Source: Clostridiales bacterium
GTDB lineage: Bacteria > Bacillota > Clostridia > Christensenellales > Aristaeellaceae
DNA length: 64,000 nucleotides
Assembly: GCA_022787165.1 (NCBI GenBank)
Contig: JALFVL010000002.1
Coordinates: forward strand, 42,795-106,794
Direction: 5' to 3'
Shown here: piece by piece, positions 52,631 through 61,589 of the stretch
How positions within the stretch are numbered: position 1 is the first letter of the stretch
Layout of the letters: each line of letters opens with the position of its first letter
Notes under the pieces: model-generated
Told to the model about the DNA's origin: nothing
The model's database searches: none
The model's input: only the letters and a program-made list of their open reading frames with translations
Made by a program: the position numbers and the translations under genes

Positions 52631-53687
52631 CGTCACGGCGCGCCGGGTGCGCGCCTCCCTGCGCGCGCGCGCCTGCGCCGCCGCCGCCGCGACCGGCGCG
52701 ATGGTCTTTGCCGCCGGGGCGGGGCTGCTCATGCCGCTCGCGCTCAACGCCGCCTGGCTCGCAGCGCTGCCCGGCGCGGCGCTCTCCCTGCTCTTCGCTG
52801 CGCGCGCCCCGCAGGCGCTGCGCGCCCACGCGCAGCAGGCAGAGGAAAAACGCCCGGCGGGGCGAATCCCCGCCGCGCTGCTCGCGCTGACGCTGCTGGG
52901 CGGCTGCGTGCTGCTGCTCGCGGCGCTCGCCTCGCTGGCGCAGCAGTCGCTGCTGCCCCAGGCGCAGACGTCCTTCGCGATGGTCTGCTCGCTGCTGGGG
53001 GCGCTTCTGTGCGCGCTCAGCGGCGGCGCGGGGGTCTGCCGCCTCGCCTTTGCGCTGCGCTATGTGCTGCCGCTGCTGCTGCTCGCGCTGACGGCGGGGC
53101 CGGCCGTCACGCAGCAGGGCGCCGGGCTCTTCCCGCTGCTGGGCATGGGCCCGGGGCCGCTGCTCTTCTCGGCGCTTTGCGGGCTGTGCGCCGCCTCGCC
53201 CGCGCTGATGCTCCTGCTGCCCCCGCCGGAGCTGACACGCGAGCAGCTGGCGGCCTGCCCGCCGCCGAAAGCGGGCTTCTTCGCGCGGCGCGTCGCCTGC
53301 GGCGCGCTGCTGGGCGCGGCCATGCTGCTGGCGCTGTCGCTGTGCGCCCCCTATGAGACGCTTCGGGGGCTGAGCGTCTGGGGCGCGCGGATGCGCCTGA
53401 CCTGCGCCGCCGCGCCGGGCGGCGGGCTGTCGCGCACGGCGCTCGTGCTCACGCAAACGGCGGCGCTGCTCGTGGGCGCGGGCGCGCTTTTAAGCGCCGG
53501 CGCGCAGGCGCTTTCTCTCGCGCTGCCCGCACTGCGGAAGCGGCATGCCGCGCTCGCCGTCTGCTTTGGCCTCTGCGCGCTCGCGCTCTGGGGGCTGGCA
53601 TGCCTGGGCATGCGGCCGCTGTTCGCCGCCGCGCCGTTTCTGATCGTTCCGGCGACCATCGCCGCAATGGGAATAGGAAAACATTGA
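52605..53687 (+). CDS. Putative germinant-receptor B subunit (GerB-like permease, highly diverged)
   Basis: The 360-residue protein has about ten hydrophobic helices, very rich in Ala and Leu, in the position and size expected for a GerB (APC-superfamily) subunit. Sequence similarity to GerB is weak: I assign it by gene order between gerA and gerC. The start is a TTG at 52605, 6 nt after GAGGG, overlapping gerA by 26 nt, so the two are coupled. It may have lost transport-type residues. Confidence 0.65.
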   Translation: MPDTTKTDDVTARRVRASLRARACAAAAATGAMVFAAGAGLLMPLALNAAWLAALPGAALSLLFAARAPQALRAHAQQAEEKRPAGRIPAALLALTLLGGCVLLLAALASLAQQSLLPQAQTSFAMVCSLLGALLCALSGGAGVCRLAFALRYVLPLLLLALTAGPAVTQQGAGLFPLLGMGPGPLLFSALCGLCAASPALMLLLPPPELTREQLAACPPPKAGFFARRVACGALLGAAMLLALSLCAPYETLRGLSVWGARMRLTCAAAPGGGLSRTALVLTQTAALLVGAGALLSAGAQALSLALPALRKRHAALAVCFGLCALALWGLACLGMRPLFAAAPFLIVPATIAAMGIGKH

Positions 53688-53692
53688 ATCAC

Positions 53693-53841
53693 CGCGCGAA
53701 GCGAAAAAAGGGTCAAGGGGCTAAGCCCCTTGCGGGGTCTGGGGCGGCGCCTCAGGCGGGTTTCAGGGCAGCAGCCCTGATCATTCCAAGAAAACGCAGT
53801 CTCAGAGCAGGCCGCCACGCGGCCTACGATTGAGACGGGTT
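53693..53841 (+). repeat. Family A repeat, copy A7 (full length, longer spacer)
   Basis: GCGCGAAGCGAA is followed by hairpin 1 (AAGGGGCTAAGCCCCTT), an extra GC-rich segment, hairpin 2 (TCAGGGCAGCAGCCCTGA) and hairpin 3 at 53799-53836: GTCTCA-GAGCA-GGCCGC-CAC-GCGGCC-TACGAT-TGAGAC. It lies inside the ger operon between the B and C genes. Confidence 0.88.
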
Positions 53842-53943
53842 CGAGTCCGCAAAGCATAAATTCAAGCAAAACAAAACCCGGTTGTCCATGAGTCTGACAG
53901 TGGATTCCAACCAGATTGTAAAGACAAGAGGTCAAACCAGCCC

Positions 53944-55137
53944 ATGAAAAGACCATCCCTTTTTCTCATCCTGCTGCTCCTGCCGCTGCTGCTTGGCGGC
54001 TGCTCCGGCGGGCAGGAGATCGAGAGCTGTCTGTTCGTGATCGCGATGGCGGTCGACCCGGCGCAGGACGGCAACCTGACCGTGACGGTCAAGGCGCTCT
54101 CCGGCTCGCAGGACGCCGCGACCGGCGGCGCGCAGAGCGAGGAGGACGCGGGCAGCGAGGAAAAAACGCCATCCTCCGGACAGAGCGAGGACGCCGAGCA
54201 GACCGAGCCGGGCTATGTCGTGCTCAGCGCGACGGCGCCCAGCTGCCTGCGCGCGCTCAATCTGCTCAGCGCGACGACCCCGCGCACCGTCAACCTCTCC
54301 CAGCTCCAGGAGATCGTCCTGAGCGAGACCATCGCCAGGACGGAGGCGACCCTCCCCATCCTCAAGGAGATTCACGCGATGTACCGGGCCAACGGCGAGG
54401 CCATCGTCGTCATCACGCCCGACGACGCGGGCGACTTCATCCGCCGCCAGCACGCGCTGCTGGGCGTTCGCCTGTCCAAGTATCTCAAGGTGCTCTTTGA
54501 AAACTTCTCCAAAATCGACACGATTCCGCCAGGCGCGCAGCTCTCCGCCGTCATCGCCGCGATGGAATCCGGCGTCTGCGACGCGGCGGCCGTCTACGCC
54601 GCCGGGAACGACTTTTCCGCCACGCTCGTCCTCCCCGGCGCGGAGGAGACCGACCGCCTGCCCGGCCATCTGCCGCGCACCTCGCCCGCGCAAAACGAAT
54701 ACCTCGGCAGCGCGCTGTTCTCCGGCGCGAGGATGACCGGCACGCTCACCGGCAGCGAGACGTCGCTGCTCTGCCTGCTGATGGGCCGCTCGCGCTCGCG
54801 CACCATCGTCGTGGGCGGCGCGCAGTATCGCGTGAACATCGCCTCCCGCGCCCGGCGGACGATCGCGCAGGACGGCACGCTCTGCGCCCGCGTGCGCATC
54901 AGCCTGTCGCTCGAAGCAGGCGGGGAGGCGCTGACGCAGGCGGCGCTCGCCGCGGACATCGAGCAGCGCGCCGTCAACCTCATGCAGAAGCTGCAAGCGC
55001 TCTCCTGCGACGCGCTGGGCTTTGGGCGTATCGCCGTGCGCGGGAGCCTTTCCATTCCCGACTGGGAAAAGCGGAATTGGCCGGAGAAATATGCGCGCGC
55101 GGCGGTTCGCGCGAGCGTGTTTTTGAGGATTGTCTAA
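53944..55137 (+). CDS. Ger(x)C family germination lipoprotein
   Basis: The 397-residue protein has a lipoprotein signal (LLLPLLLGGCSGG, lipid cysteine at 20) and the GerC pattern QEIESCLFVIAMAVDPAQDG, LNLLSATTPRTVNLSQLQEI and YRVNIASRARRTIAQDGTL. It completes the receptor with the two upstream genes. A low-complexity acidic insertion at about 55-85 (GAQSEEDAGSEEKTPSSGQS) is unusual for the family. Its ribosome site is weak and it is 256 bp from the B gene because of repeat A7. Confidence 0.88.
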   Translation: MKRPSLFLILLLLPLLLGGCSGGQEIESCLFVIAMAVDPAQDGNLTVTVKALSGSQDAATGGAQSEEDAGSEEKTPSSGQSEDAEQTEPGYVVLSATAPSCLRALNLLSATTPRTVNLSQLQEIVLSETIARTEATLPILKEIHAMYRANGEAIVVITPDDAGDFIRRQHALLGVRLSKYLKVLFENFSKIDTIPPGAQLSAVIAAMESGVCDAAAVYAAGNDFSATLVLPGAEETDRLPGHLPRTSPAQNEYLGSALFSGARMTGTLTGSETSLLCLLMGRSRSRTIVVGGAQYRVNIASRARRTIAQDGTLCARVRISLSLEAGGEALTQAALAADIEQRAVNLMQKLQALSCDALGFGRIAVRGSLSIPDWEKRNWPEKYARAAVRASVFLRIV

Positions 55138-55220
55138 AGCATTCAGAACGCAATTCTCATTTAGGGGGGACGCGCTCCGCTGGGCAAGGCCAGCCGCCGC
55201 AGCGGGTCATCCAAACCCGC

Positions 55221-55249
55221 TTTTCATTTGCTCCAAAAGATGCTATACT
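55221..55249 (+). promoter_or_regulatory. Promoter of the HAD phosphatase gene
   Basis: TTTTCA and an extended -10 TGCTATACT (TATACT at 55244-55249) are separated by 17 bp. Confidence 0.6.
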
Positions 55250-55289
55250 GAAAGGCAATCAGGATGACCTGCGCGGGAGGCTTGCTTCG

Positions 55290-55862
55290 ATGCTCATTGA
55301 CGTATACGACTTTGACGGAACGATTTACGACGGCGATTCGACGGTCGACTTCACGCTCTACTGTCTGCGCCGCCATCCCGGCGCGATTGCGGCGCTGCCG
55401 CGCGTGCTGGCAGCGGCGCTGCGCGTCGCGGCAAAAAAAAGCACGCTGACGCAGTTCAAGACCGTGCTCTTTGGCGAGATGGCCAAGCGCTTTTCGCTGA
55501 CGCAGGAGGCGGAGCGCTTCTGGCAGGAGGAGGCGACGCGCAAAAAGCTGGGCGCGTGGTTTGACAGGACGCCGCGCGACCTGCCCATCGTCATCGCCTC
55601 CGCGTCGCCGGAATTCGAGCTGCGCCACGCGGCAAAGCTGCTTTGCTGCCATACGCTCATCGGCACGCGCTGCGACGAGGCGACCGGCGCGCTGACCGGC
55701 CAAAACTGCAAGGGCGAGGAAAAGCTGCGGCGCATCCGCGAGGCCCTGGGCGAATTCACCGTCCGCGCGATGTACACGGACGACGAAAAAGCGGACGCCC
55801 CGCTGCTTGAGGCCGCGCAGGAGCAATACATCGTCACGCATGGCAGCGTCCGCCGGGCATGA
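55290..55862 (+). CDS. HAD-superfamily phosphatase (HAD-IB, phosphoserine phosphatase-like)
   Basis: The 190-residue protein has motif I DVYDFDGTIYDGDST, an all-helical cap (about 25-75), motif II VIASASPEFE, the motif III lysine and motif IV in MYTDDEKADAPLLE. HAD-IB members include phosphoserine phosphatase, and serB is not otherwise seen, but the cap and short length fit general small-molecule phosphatases equally well. The ATG at 55290 follows GGGAGG by 9 nt. Confidence 0.85.
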   Translation: MLIDVYDFDGTIYDGDSTVDFTLYCLRRHPGAIAALPRVLAAALRVAAKKSTLTQFKTVLFGEMAKRFSLTQEAERFWQEEATRKKLGAWFDRTPRDLPIVIASASPEFELRHAAKLLCCHTLIGTRCDEATGALTGQNCKGEEKLRRIREALGEFTVRAMYTDDEKADAPLLEAAQEQYIVTHGSVRRA

Positions 55863-55913
55863 GGCGGCGCTGCGGCACAGATACAGACCAACGAAAGAAA
55901 GGGAGAACCCAGG

Positions 55914-56804
55914 ATGAAAAAGATGCAGGGAATGGGCGGCTTTTTCGTCGCCGCAGTCACGCCGTTTGACGGCGAAGGGCGCTTTAACCCCGACGCGCTG
56001 CACAGGCTCATGGACAGGACCATCGCGCAGGGCGCGGCGGGCTTCCTGATCGGCGGCAGCAGCGCCGAATGCCCGATGCTCAGCCATGAGGAGCGCATAC
56101 AGGGCCTTGAGGCCGCGGCGGGCTACGCCGGGCGGCAGGGCACGAAGCTCATCGCCTCCGTCGCCTCCATCTCCACGCAGGAGGCGCTCGAGTACGCGCG
56201 GGCCGCGAAGGCGCTTGGCTATGACGCGATGATCTCGACCGTGCCGTATTACTACAAATTCGGCATGAAGAACATCGCGCGCTACTTTGCCGCGCTGCGC
56301 GAGGCGGTCGATCTGCCGCTGTTTCTGTACAACTTCCCGGGCAACACGGGCATCGAGCTTGACATCTATGACCCGGACATCCGCGCCATGCTGACCGACG
56401 GCACGATCGCCGGCGTCAAGCAGACGAGCCTCAACCTGCACCAGATGGAGCGCATCCACAGCCTCAATCCGGAGCTGGTCATCTACGGCGGCTTTGACGA
56501 GGTCTATATCGGCGCGCGGATGCTCGGCGCGGACGGCGCCATCGGCTCGACCTTCAACTTCACGCTGCCGCTGTTCACAAAGCTCGAGGCGGCCTATGCC
56601 GCGCACGACATCCCGCTGGCACAGGCGCTTCAGCGCCGCGCCAACGACATCATGGAGGCGCTCGTCTCCTGCTCGCTGTTCCCGTCGATCAAGCACATCT
56701 TGAAGGTGCAGGGCATCGACTGCGGCACCTGCCGCGCGCCGTTCCCGACGCTGACGGATGAACAGAAGGCCCATATCGAGCGCGTCGTGGCCGCGAATCT
56801 GTGA
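55914..56804 (+). CDS. DapA/NanA-family aldolase (N-acetylneuraminate lyase-like)
   Basis: The 296-residue class I aldolase has GGFFVAAVTPFDGEGRF, GGSSAECPMLSHEER (the GSTGE-type carboxylate-binding loop), the base tyrosine in LYNFPGNTGIELD and the Schiff-base lysine in GTIAGVKQTSLN. The YNFPGNTG sequence is nearer to sialic acid lyases and keto-deoxy sugar acid aldolases than to dihydrodipicolinate synthase. The real substrate is unsettled and no nan genes are adjacent. The ATG follows AAAGGGAG. Confidence 0.87.
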   Translation: MKKMQGMGGFFVAAVTPFDGEGRFNPDALHRLMDRTIAQGAAGFLIGGSSAECPMLSHEERIQGLEAAAGYAGRQGTKLIASVASISTQEALEYARAAKALGYDAMISTVPYYYKFGMKNIARYFAALREAVDLPLFLYNFPGNTGIELDIYDPDIRAMLTDGTIAGVKQTSLNLHQMERIHSLNPELVIYGGFDEVYIGARMLGADGAIGSTFNFTLPLFTKLEAAYAAHDIPLAQALQRRANDIMEALVSCSLFPSIKHILKVQGIDCGTCRAPFPTLTDEQKAHIERVVAANL

Positions 56805-56830
56805 GCCGTGGCCTGAGACCGCTGAAAAAC

Positions 56831-56870
56831 AAGAGGGATCAAAGGACGATGTCCCCTGATCCCTCTTTTT
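56831..56870. terminator. Convergent terminator between aldolase and metQ
   Basis: AAGAGGGATCA / TGATCCCTCTT with an inner GGAC/GTCC stem and T/A tracts on both sides. Confidence 0.85.
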
Positions 56871-56897
56871 CTTTTACTGTTCTTTTGCTGAAAGCGC

Positions 56898-57704
56898 TTA
56901 CTCCCACGCCGGGATATACACGCCCTTGTAGACGGTGTCAAACAGCGCGCGCACCTCGTCGGAATGATAGACCTCCGCGATGCGGGCAAAGACCGGATCG
57001 TCGGCGCGGTCGGCGCGCGCGGCGATGACGTTGATGATGCCGTGCATGTCGGGGTTATTCGGGTCATACTGCTCCATATAGAGCGCCTGATCGTTGGTCA
57101 GGCCCGCGTCCTTGGCGTGCGTGCCGTTGAGGAACGCGATGGCGATGGACGGGTCGCTCATCGCCGAGGCGGTCAGCGCGGCCTCCATCTCGTTGAAGAC
57201 GAGGTGCTTCGGGTTCTCCTCGATATCCGCGACAGTCGCCAGGTCGGTGATGTCATCCTTGAGCTTGATCAGGCCGGTCGCCTCGAGCATGCGCAGCGCG
57301 CGCGCCTCGTTGACGACGTCGTTCATGATCGCGATGCCGTCGCCATCCTTGATCTCATCCAGCGAGGTGTACTTCTGGGAGTAGATGCACAGCGGCGCGA
57401 TCAGCGTGTCGCAGACGGCAACCAGCTCCACGCCATGCTCCTTGCTCCAGTTGTTCATGAAGTTGTAGTGCTGGAAGGCATTGAGGTCGACGTCGCCGTT
57501 GGCCAGCGCCTCGTTGGGGATGATGTAGTCGGAGAACTTGACCAGCTCGATGTCAATGCCCTCCTTGGCGAGGGTCGGGATGATGACCTGCTCCCACTGC
57601 TCGTTGTTCTCGCCGACGACGCCGACCTTCACGGTCTGCGCCAGCGCCAGCGCGCAGCAAAGGCACAGCACGGCGGCCAGCGCCAGAGTAAGAAGCTTCT
57701 TCAT
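56898..57704 (-). CDS. metQ: MetQ-family methionine ABC transporter binding protein
   Basis: The 268-residue NlpA/MetQ protein has a signal peptide (residues 1-22, ALALA) and the family core VKVGVVGENNEQWEQVIIPT, KFSDYIIPNEALANGDVDLN, FQHYNFM and GDGIAIMNDVVNEARALRML. Unlike most Gram-positive MetQ proteins it has no lipobox at the cleavage site (cysteines are within the hydrophobic core). With MetN and MetI it imports methionine. The ATG follows AAAGGAGGA. Confidence 0.92.
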   Translation of the reverse strand: MKKLLTLALAAVLCLCCALALAQTVKVGVVGENNEQWEQVIIPTLAKEGIDIELVKFSDYIIPNEALANGDVDLNAFQHYNFMNNWSKEHGVELVAVCDTLIAPLCIYSQKYTSLDEIKDGDGIAIMNDVVNEARALRMLEATGLIKLKDDITDLATVADIEENPKHLVFNEMEAALTASAMSDPSIAIAFLNGTHAKDAGLTNDQALYMEQYDPNNPDMHGIINVIAARADRADDPVFARIAEVYHSDEVRALFDTVYKGVYIPAWE

Positions 57705-57802
57705 GATATATTCCTCCTTTTGTTCGGGGCCTACGCCCATTCAGGAACGCGCACAGGCGCGATACACTGCAAGAAATGTCCGGCTGCCGCCGGGCAGCGC
57801 CC

Positions 57803-58480
57803 TTACGGCAGCCGCCGGGTCAGCGCGTTGCCGATGGACTGGATGAGCGTCACCAGGATCAGCAGGACGATGACCGTCACGATCGTCACATCCGTCTGGA
57901 AGCGCTGAAAGCCGTAGCGGATGGCATAGTCGCCCAGACCGCCGCCGCCGACGCACCCGGCCATCGCGGAGAGCGCGATGAGGTTGATGATCGTGATCGT
58001 CGCGCCGCGGATCATGCCGCCCAGCCCCTCGCGCAGATACACGCGCAGGACGATCTCCCACGGGCCGGAGCCCATCGCCTGCGCCGCCTCGACGACGCCC
58101 CTGTCCACCTCGCAAAGCGCGCTGTGAATCTGGCGGGAGAAGAACGGAATCGTGCCGATGACCAGCGGAAAGATCGCGCCCTTCGTGCCGATGGAGGTGC
58201 CCATGACGACGCGCGTCAGCGGCAGCAGCAGCGCGATCAGGATGACGAACGGGATCGAGCGGAAGACGTTGATGACCTTGTCGAGCACGGCATAGACGAC
58301 CTTATTTTCCATGATGCCGCCCGGCGCGCTCACCACGAGCACGACGCCGAAGAACACGCCGAACACCGCGCTCCACAGCGCGCTGGTGCCGACCATTTGC
58401 AGCGTCTGAACAAGCGCCCTGGTCATCTCCGGAAAGGTCTTGACGACGTTGGGCATGATGCCGCTCAAAAGCTCAGCCAC
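57803..58480 (-). CDS. metI: Methionine ABC transporter permease
   Basis: The 225-residue permease has five membrane helices, the FRSIPFVILIALLLPLTRVV and GTSIGTKGAIFPLVIGTIPF motifs and the EAA loop VVEAAQAMGSGPWEIVLRVY of MetI. The start overlaps metN by 8 nt. Confidence 0.95.
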   Translation of the reverse strand: MAELLSGIMPNVVKTFPEMTRALVQTLQMVGTSALWSAVFGVFFGVVLVVSAPGGIMENKVVYAVLDKVINVFRSIPFVILIALLLPLTRVVMGTSIGTKGAIFPLVIGTIPFFSRQIHSALCEVDRGVVEAAQAMGSGPWEIVLRVYLREGLGGMIRGATITIINLIALSAMAGCVGGGGLGDYAIRYGFQRFQTDVTIVTVIVLLILVTLIQSIGNALTRRLP

Positions 58481-59513
58481 GGCAGATCACCTCCACTCGG
58501 TTCGCGCACGCGCGGAACGCCTCAAGCGCGGCGGCGACATTCTCCTCCCCGCCGCGGAAGACGACGATCATTGTCCCGAACGGCGTGCCCAGCAGCATTT
58601 CGACGTTGCCGAAGATGATCGAGATATCCACGCCGTATTCGCGCGAGAGGCGCGAGACGACCGCCTGCGACGCGCTGTCGCCAGCGCAGTCGTAGCGCAC
58701 GACGACATCGCCCTTCCCGACGCCCAGCGACGCGGGATTCGTGCGCAGAATTTCCTCGACGCTGTCAATATGCGTCGTCGTGCGGATGAAGCGGCCCGTA
58801 ATCGGCTGCTGCGGACTTGAGAAGACATCGTAGATGCTCCCCTCCTCGACGACCCGCCCATCCTCCATGACGGCCACGCGCGTGCAGATCTGCTTGACGA
58901 CGGCCATCTCATGCGTGATGAGCACGATGGTCAGATGCAGCGATTCGTTGAGCTCGCGCAGGAGCTTCAGAATATCCCCGGTCGTCTGCGGGTCAAGCGC
59001 GCTGGTCGCCTCGTCGCACAGCAGCACCTTCGGGTCGTTGGCCAGCGCTCTGGCAATCGCGACGCGCTGCTTCTGCCCGCCGGAGAGTTGGCTCGGATAC
59101 GCCTTTTCCTTCTCCTCCAGCCCGACGATGCGCAAAAGGCCCATGACCTTCTCGCGCTTTTCCTCCCGGCTCAGCTTCGAAAAGAGCAGCGGGTAGGCGA
59201 CGTTTTCATAGACCGTGCGCGACTTCATGAGGTTGAAGTGCTGGAAGATCATGCCGATGCGCTTCCTCGCCTCGCGCAGCTCGCGCTCGCTCAGCTTCGT
59301 CAGGTCCTGCCCATCCAGGATCACCTGACCGCTCGTCGGCCGCTCCAGCAGGTTGATGCAGCGCACGAGCGTCGACTTGCCCGCGCCGGAAAAGCCGATG
59401 ATGCCGAAGATTTCGCCGTCCTCGATGGTCAGCGACACATCCCGGACGGCATGGACGTTCGCCTCCTTCGCCCCGGTCTCAAACGTCTTGCAGACCTGAC
59501 GCAATTCAATCAT
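58473..59513 (-). CDS. metN: Methionine ABC transporter ATPase with NIL domain
   Basis: The 346-residue ATPase has Walker A GFSGAGKST, FQHFNLMKSRTVYENVAYPL, signature QLSGGQKQR, Walker B VLLCDEATSALDP and THEMAVVKQICTR. A C-terminal NIL/ACT-like domain (about 265-346) is the site where cytoplasmic methionine inhibits transport. First gene of metN-metI-metQ. The ATG at 59513 follows GGAAGGA. No S-box or T-box is seen in the short leader, unlike many methionine importers. Confidence 0.95.
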   Translation of the reverse strand: MIELRQVCKTFETGAKEANVHAVRDVSLTIEDGEIFGIIGFSGAGKSTLVRCINLLERPTSGQVILDGQDLTKLSERELREARKRIGMIFQHFNLMKSRTVYENVAYPLLFSKLSREEKREKVMGLLRIVGLEEKEKAYPSQLSGGQKQRVAIARALANDPKVLLCDEATSALDPQTTGDILKLLRELNESLHLTIVLITHEMAVVKQICTRVAVMEDGRVVEEGSIYDVFSSPQQPITGRFIRTTTHIDSVEEILRTNPASLGVGKGDVVVRYDCAGDSASQAVVSRLSREYGVDISIIFGNVEMLLGTPFGTMIVVFRGGEENVAAALEAFRACANRVEVICRG

Positions 59514-59576
59514 GTGGTTGTTCCTTCCGTCTTTATTTCCCAGCCGCCCGGGCCAGGGCCCAAAGCGGCGAGCTTC

Positions 59577-59605
59577 ATTATACCTGCTCACAGACGCATA
59601 GGCAA
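59577..59605 (-). promoter_or_regulatory. Promoter of metNIQ
   Basis: On the minus strand TTGCCT and TATAAT are separated by 17 bp, leaving a leader of only about 55 nt. Confidence 0.8.
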
Positions 59606-59742
59606 GAATAAAAATAATATGATTGGTCATAGTCTGAAGCTATAACCATCCTGATCATTTTGATAGGTTTTGAGGCGTCCAAAAAGAGGAGTTTTTTGAA
59701 AGACGACGAATCCTATACCCATCCATAACACAGGAAAGCTGG

Positions 59743-60921
59743 ATGAGCATGAATTTTCTTTCCGAAGCCCGCTCCGCCTACGCCGGCATGTGCGCCATGT
59801 TTGAGGATTTGCACCAGTATCCCGAGCCGTCCCACGGCGAGGTGCGCACGAACGCGCAGGTGCGCCGCGCGCTGTCCGTGCCGGGCATCGAGCTGCTCTG
59901 CCCGAAGGACAACATCACGGTCGCCGTCATCCGCGGGGAAAAGCCCGGCAGGACGATCGGCCTGCGCTTTGACACGGACGCCCTGCAAATGCAGGAGCTG
60001 ACCGACCTGCCCTACAAATCGAAAATCGACGGCATGATGCACGGCTGCGGCCACGACGCGCACACGACCGTGGGCGTCTACACGGCGCTGCTGCTGGCCG
60101 CGCACCGCAGCGAACTGCCCGGCGTCTACAAAATCATCTTCCAGCCCGCCGAGGAGGGCGAGCGCGGCGCGAAGGAGGTCATCGCGACGGGCGTCGCCGA
60201 CGGCATCGACGCGTTCTACGCGCTGCACGTCTGGAGCCCCTATGAGACGGGCACGCTGCATGCCTCCGCGGGCGGCGTCTGCGCCGCGCCGGACATGTTC
60301 AAGGTCACGATCCACGGCCGGGGCGGCCACGGCGCCGTGCCGGACGCCTGCATCGACCCCATCGCAGCGGGCGCGGCCATCGTGCAGAGCCTTCAGCACA
60401 TCCCCTCCCGCTTCATTTCGCCGATGCAGAGCGTCGTCGTGACGATCGGCTCCTTCCACGCGGGCACGCGCTGCAACATCATCGCGCAGGACGCCGTGCT
60501 CGAGGGCACGCTGCGCTGCTTTGACGACGCCGTGCATGAGACGCTGCTGAGCACGTTCTCGCGGATCATTCACGACGTCGCCCACGCCCACGGCTGCACG
60601 GCGGAGATCGAGATGAACCAGGTCTGCGGCGTGACGGTCAACGACGCGCGCCTGGCGCAGCTGGCCCGTGAGGCCGCGCAGGCGCTCGTCCCGCCGGAAA
60701 AGATTCAGATGCAGGAGCCGAGTATGCTCGGGGACGACTTTGCCGACTATCGCGCCATTGGCCCCTGCTGCTATGTGCAGGTGGGCATGAACGCGCCGGA
60801 AAAGGGCTGCACGGCGGCGCACCACCACGGATTGTTCAAGGTCGACGAGGCCATTCTCCCGCTGGCGACGGCCTGGATGGCGGACTGCGCCGTGCGCGCG
60901 GCCGGCGACGCCCAGGCATAA
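59743..60921 (+). CDS. M20-family amidohydrolase (HipO/IAA-amino-acid hydrolase type)
   Basis: The 392-residue metallohydrolase has LHQYPEPSHGEVRT, FDTDALQMQE, MHGCGHDAHTTVGV (metal-binding Cys/His), FQPAEEGERGAKEVI and the C-terminal AAHHHGLFKVDE. M20D enzymes remove N-acyl groups from amino acids. A lid domain covers about residues 185-300. The start may be the ATG at 59743 or 59749; the ribosome site AGGAAA is weak. Divergent from metNIQ, so it could release methionine or another amino acid from N-acyl forms (inference). Confidence 0.9.
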   Translation: MSMNFLSEARSAYAGMCAMFEDLHQYPEPSHGEVRTNAQVRRALSVPGIELLCPKDNITVAVIRGEKPGRTIGLRFDTDALQMQELTDLPYKSKIDGMMHGCGHDAHTTVGVYTALLLAAHRSELPGVYKIIFQPAEEGERGAKEVIATGVADGIDAFYALHVWSPYETGTLHASAGGVCAAPDMFKVTIHGRGGHGAVPDACIDPIAAGAAIVQSLQHIPSRFISPMQSVVVTIGSFHAGTRCNIIAQDAVLEGTLRCFDDAVHETLLSTFSRIIHDVAHAHGCTAEIEMNQVCGVTVNDARLAQLAREAAQALVPPEKIQMQEPSMLGDDFADYRAIGPCCYVQVGMNAPEKGCTAAHHHGLFKVDEAILPLATAWMADCAVRAAGDAQA

Positions 60922-60930
60922 GGCTTTACA

Positions 60931-60973
60931 AAAGATATCCACAGCTTTGCGGAAAGCTGTGGATATCTTTGTA
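60931..60973 (+). terminator. Terminator after the amidohydrolase gene
   Basis: A perfect 18-bp stem AAAGATATCCACAGCTTT / AAAGCTGTGGATATCTTT with a GCGG loop. Confidence 0.82.
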
Positions 60974-60995
60974 TCATGTACAGAAAAACGTCCAC

Positions 60996-61129
60996 CGCCG
61001 CGAAGCGAACAGGGGTCAAGGGGCTCAGCCCCTTGGCGGGTCACAGGGCGGCAGCCCTATCGTATCCCAATCATTCCAAAAACGTAGTCTCAGAGCAGGC
61101 CGCTTTGCGGCCTACGATTGAGACGGGTT
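60996..61129 (+). repeat. Family A repeat, copy A8 (full length)
   Basis: CGCCGCGAAGCGAA is followed by hairpin 1 (AAGGGGCTCAGCCCCTT), hairpin 2 (AGGGCGGCAGCCCT) and hairpin 3 at 61087-61124: GTCTCA-GAGCA-GGCCGC-TTT-GCGGCC-TACGAT-TGAGAC, then GGGTT. No gene is seen in the 357-bp gap around it. Confidence 0.88.
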
Positions 61130-61279
61130 ATCTCCGCAACCCCCCACAGAAAACTGACTCCTCTTTTTTCACGCGATCTTAACAGGAATTTGACGCCGGT
61201 TCCCGAAATATAATGGGATAGAAACCGCATTCCATGCGCCTTGCCGCGCAGAATGCCTTGGCTCAGGGGGATGTCTTTC

Positions 61280-61582
61280 ATGAAGCATGCTGTCAAGCGC
61301 CATTTTTCCGCGACTGTCAACCGGGAAAAGCTGCGCGACTTTATCCAGCGCCGTAAAATCAACGCATTCGGGCTGCTCGCGCTGACCGTGCTCAGCCTCG
61401 CCGTCACGCTGCTGGGCATACTCACGGGCTTCTCCCGGACGAACATCCTCGTGTTTGTGACCATCATGCTGCTGCTGCTGTGCGCCGTCCAGCTCTACAA
61501 GCTGCGCCACAGCTTCCGCACGATCCGCTCCTTCAAGGGCCTGCGCAAGCGCCGTTCCGGCGGCGCCGCGCAGGCGGAGTGA
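61280..61582 (+). CDS. Small two-helix membrane protein of unknown function
   Basis: The 100-residue protein has a basic N-terminus (KHAVKRHFSATVNREKLRDF), two membrane helices (about 29-48 and 54-72) and a very basic C-terminus (KLRHSFRTIRSFKGLRKRRS), so both ends should be cytoplasmic. An upstream in-frame ATG at 61271 (MSFMKH) is also possible. GGGGG at 61266 is the only ribosome-site-like sequence. I do not recognise the family. Confidence 0.7.
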   Translation: MKHAVKRHFSATVNREKLRDFIQRRKINAFGLLALTVLSLAVTLLGILTGFSRTNILVFVTIMLLLLCAVQLYKLRHSFRTIRSFKGLRKRRSGGAAQAE

Positions 61583-61589
61583 GCGGGGG

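Noticed and set aside
53834..53846. GGGTTCGAGTCCGC at the end of repeat A7 resembles the T-arm of a tRNA
   Set aside because: Other family A copies have different bases here, no acceptor, D or anticodon stems can be drawn upstream, and no CCA-proximal 7-bp stem exists.
48950..55188. ACGCGCTCCGCTGGGCAAG occurring at 48951 and 55170
   Set aside because: Only about 20 bp are shared and the flanks differ; too short to call a repeat family from two copies.
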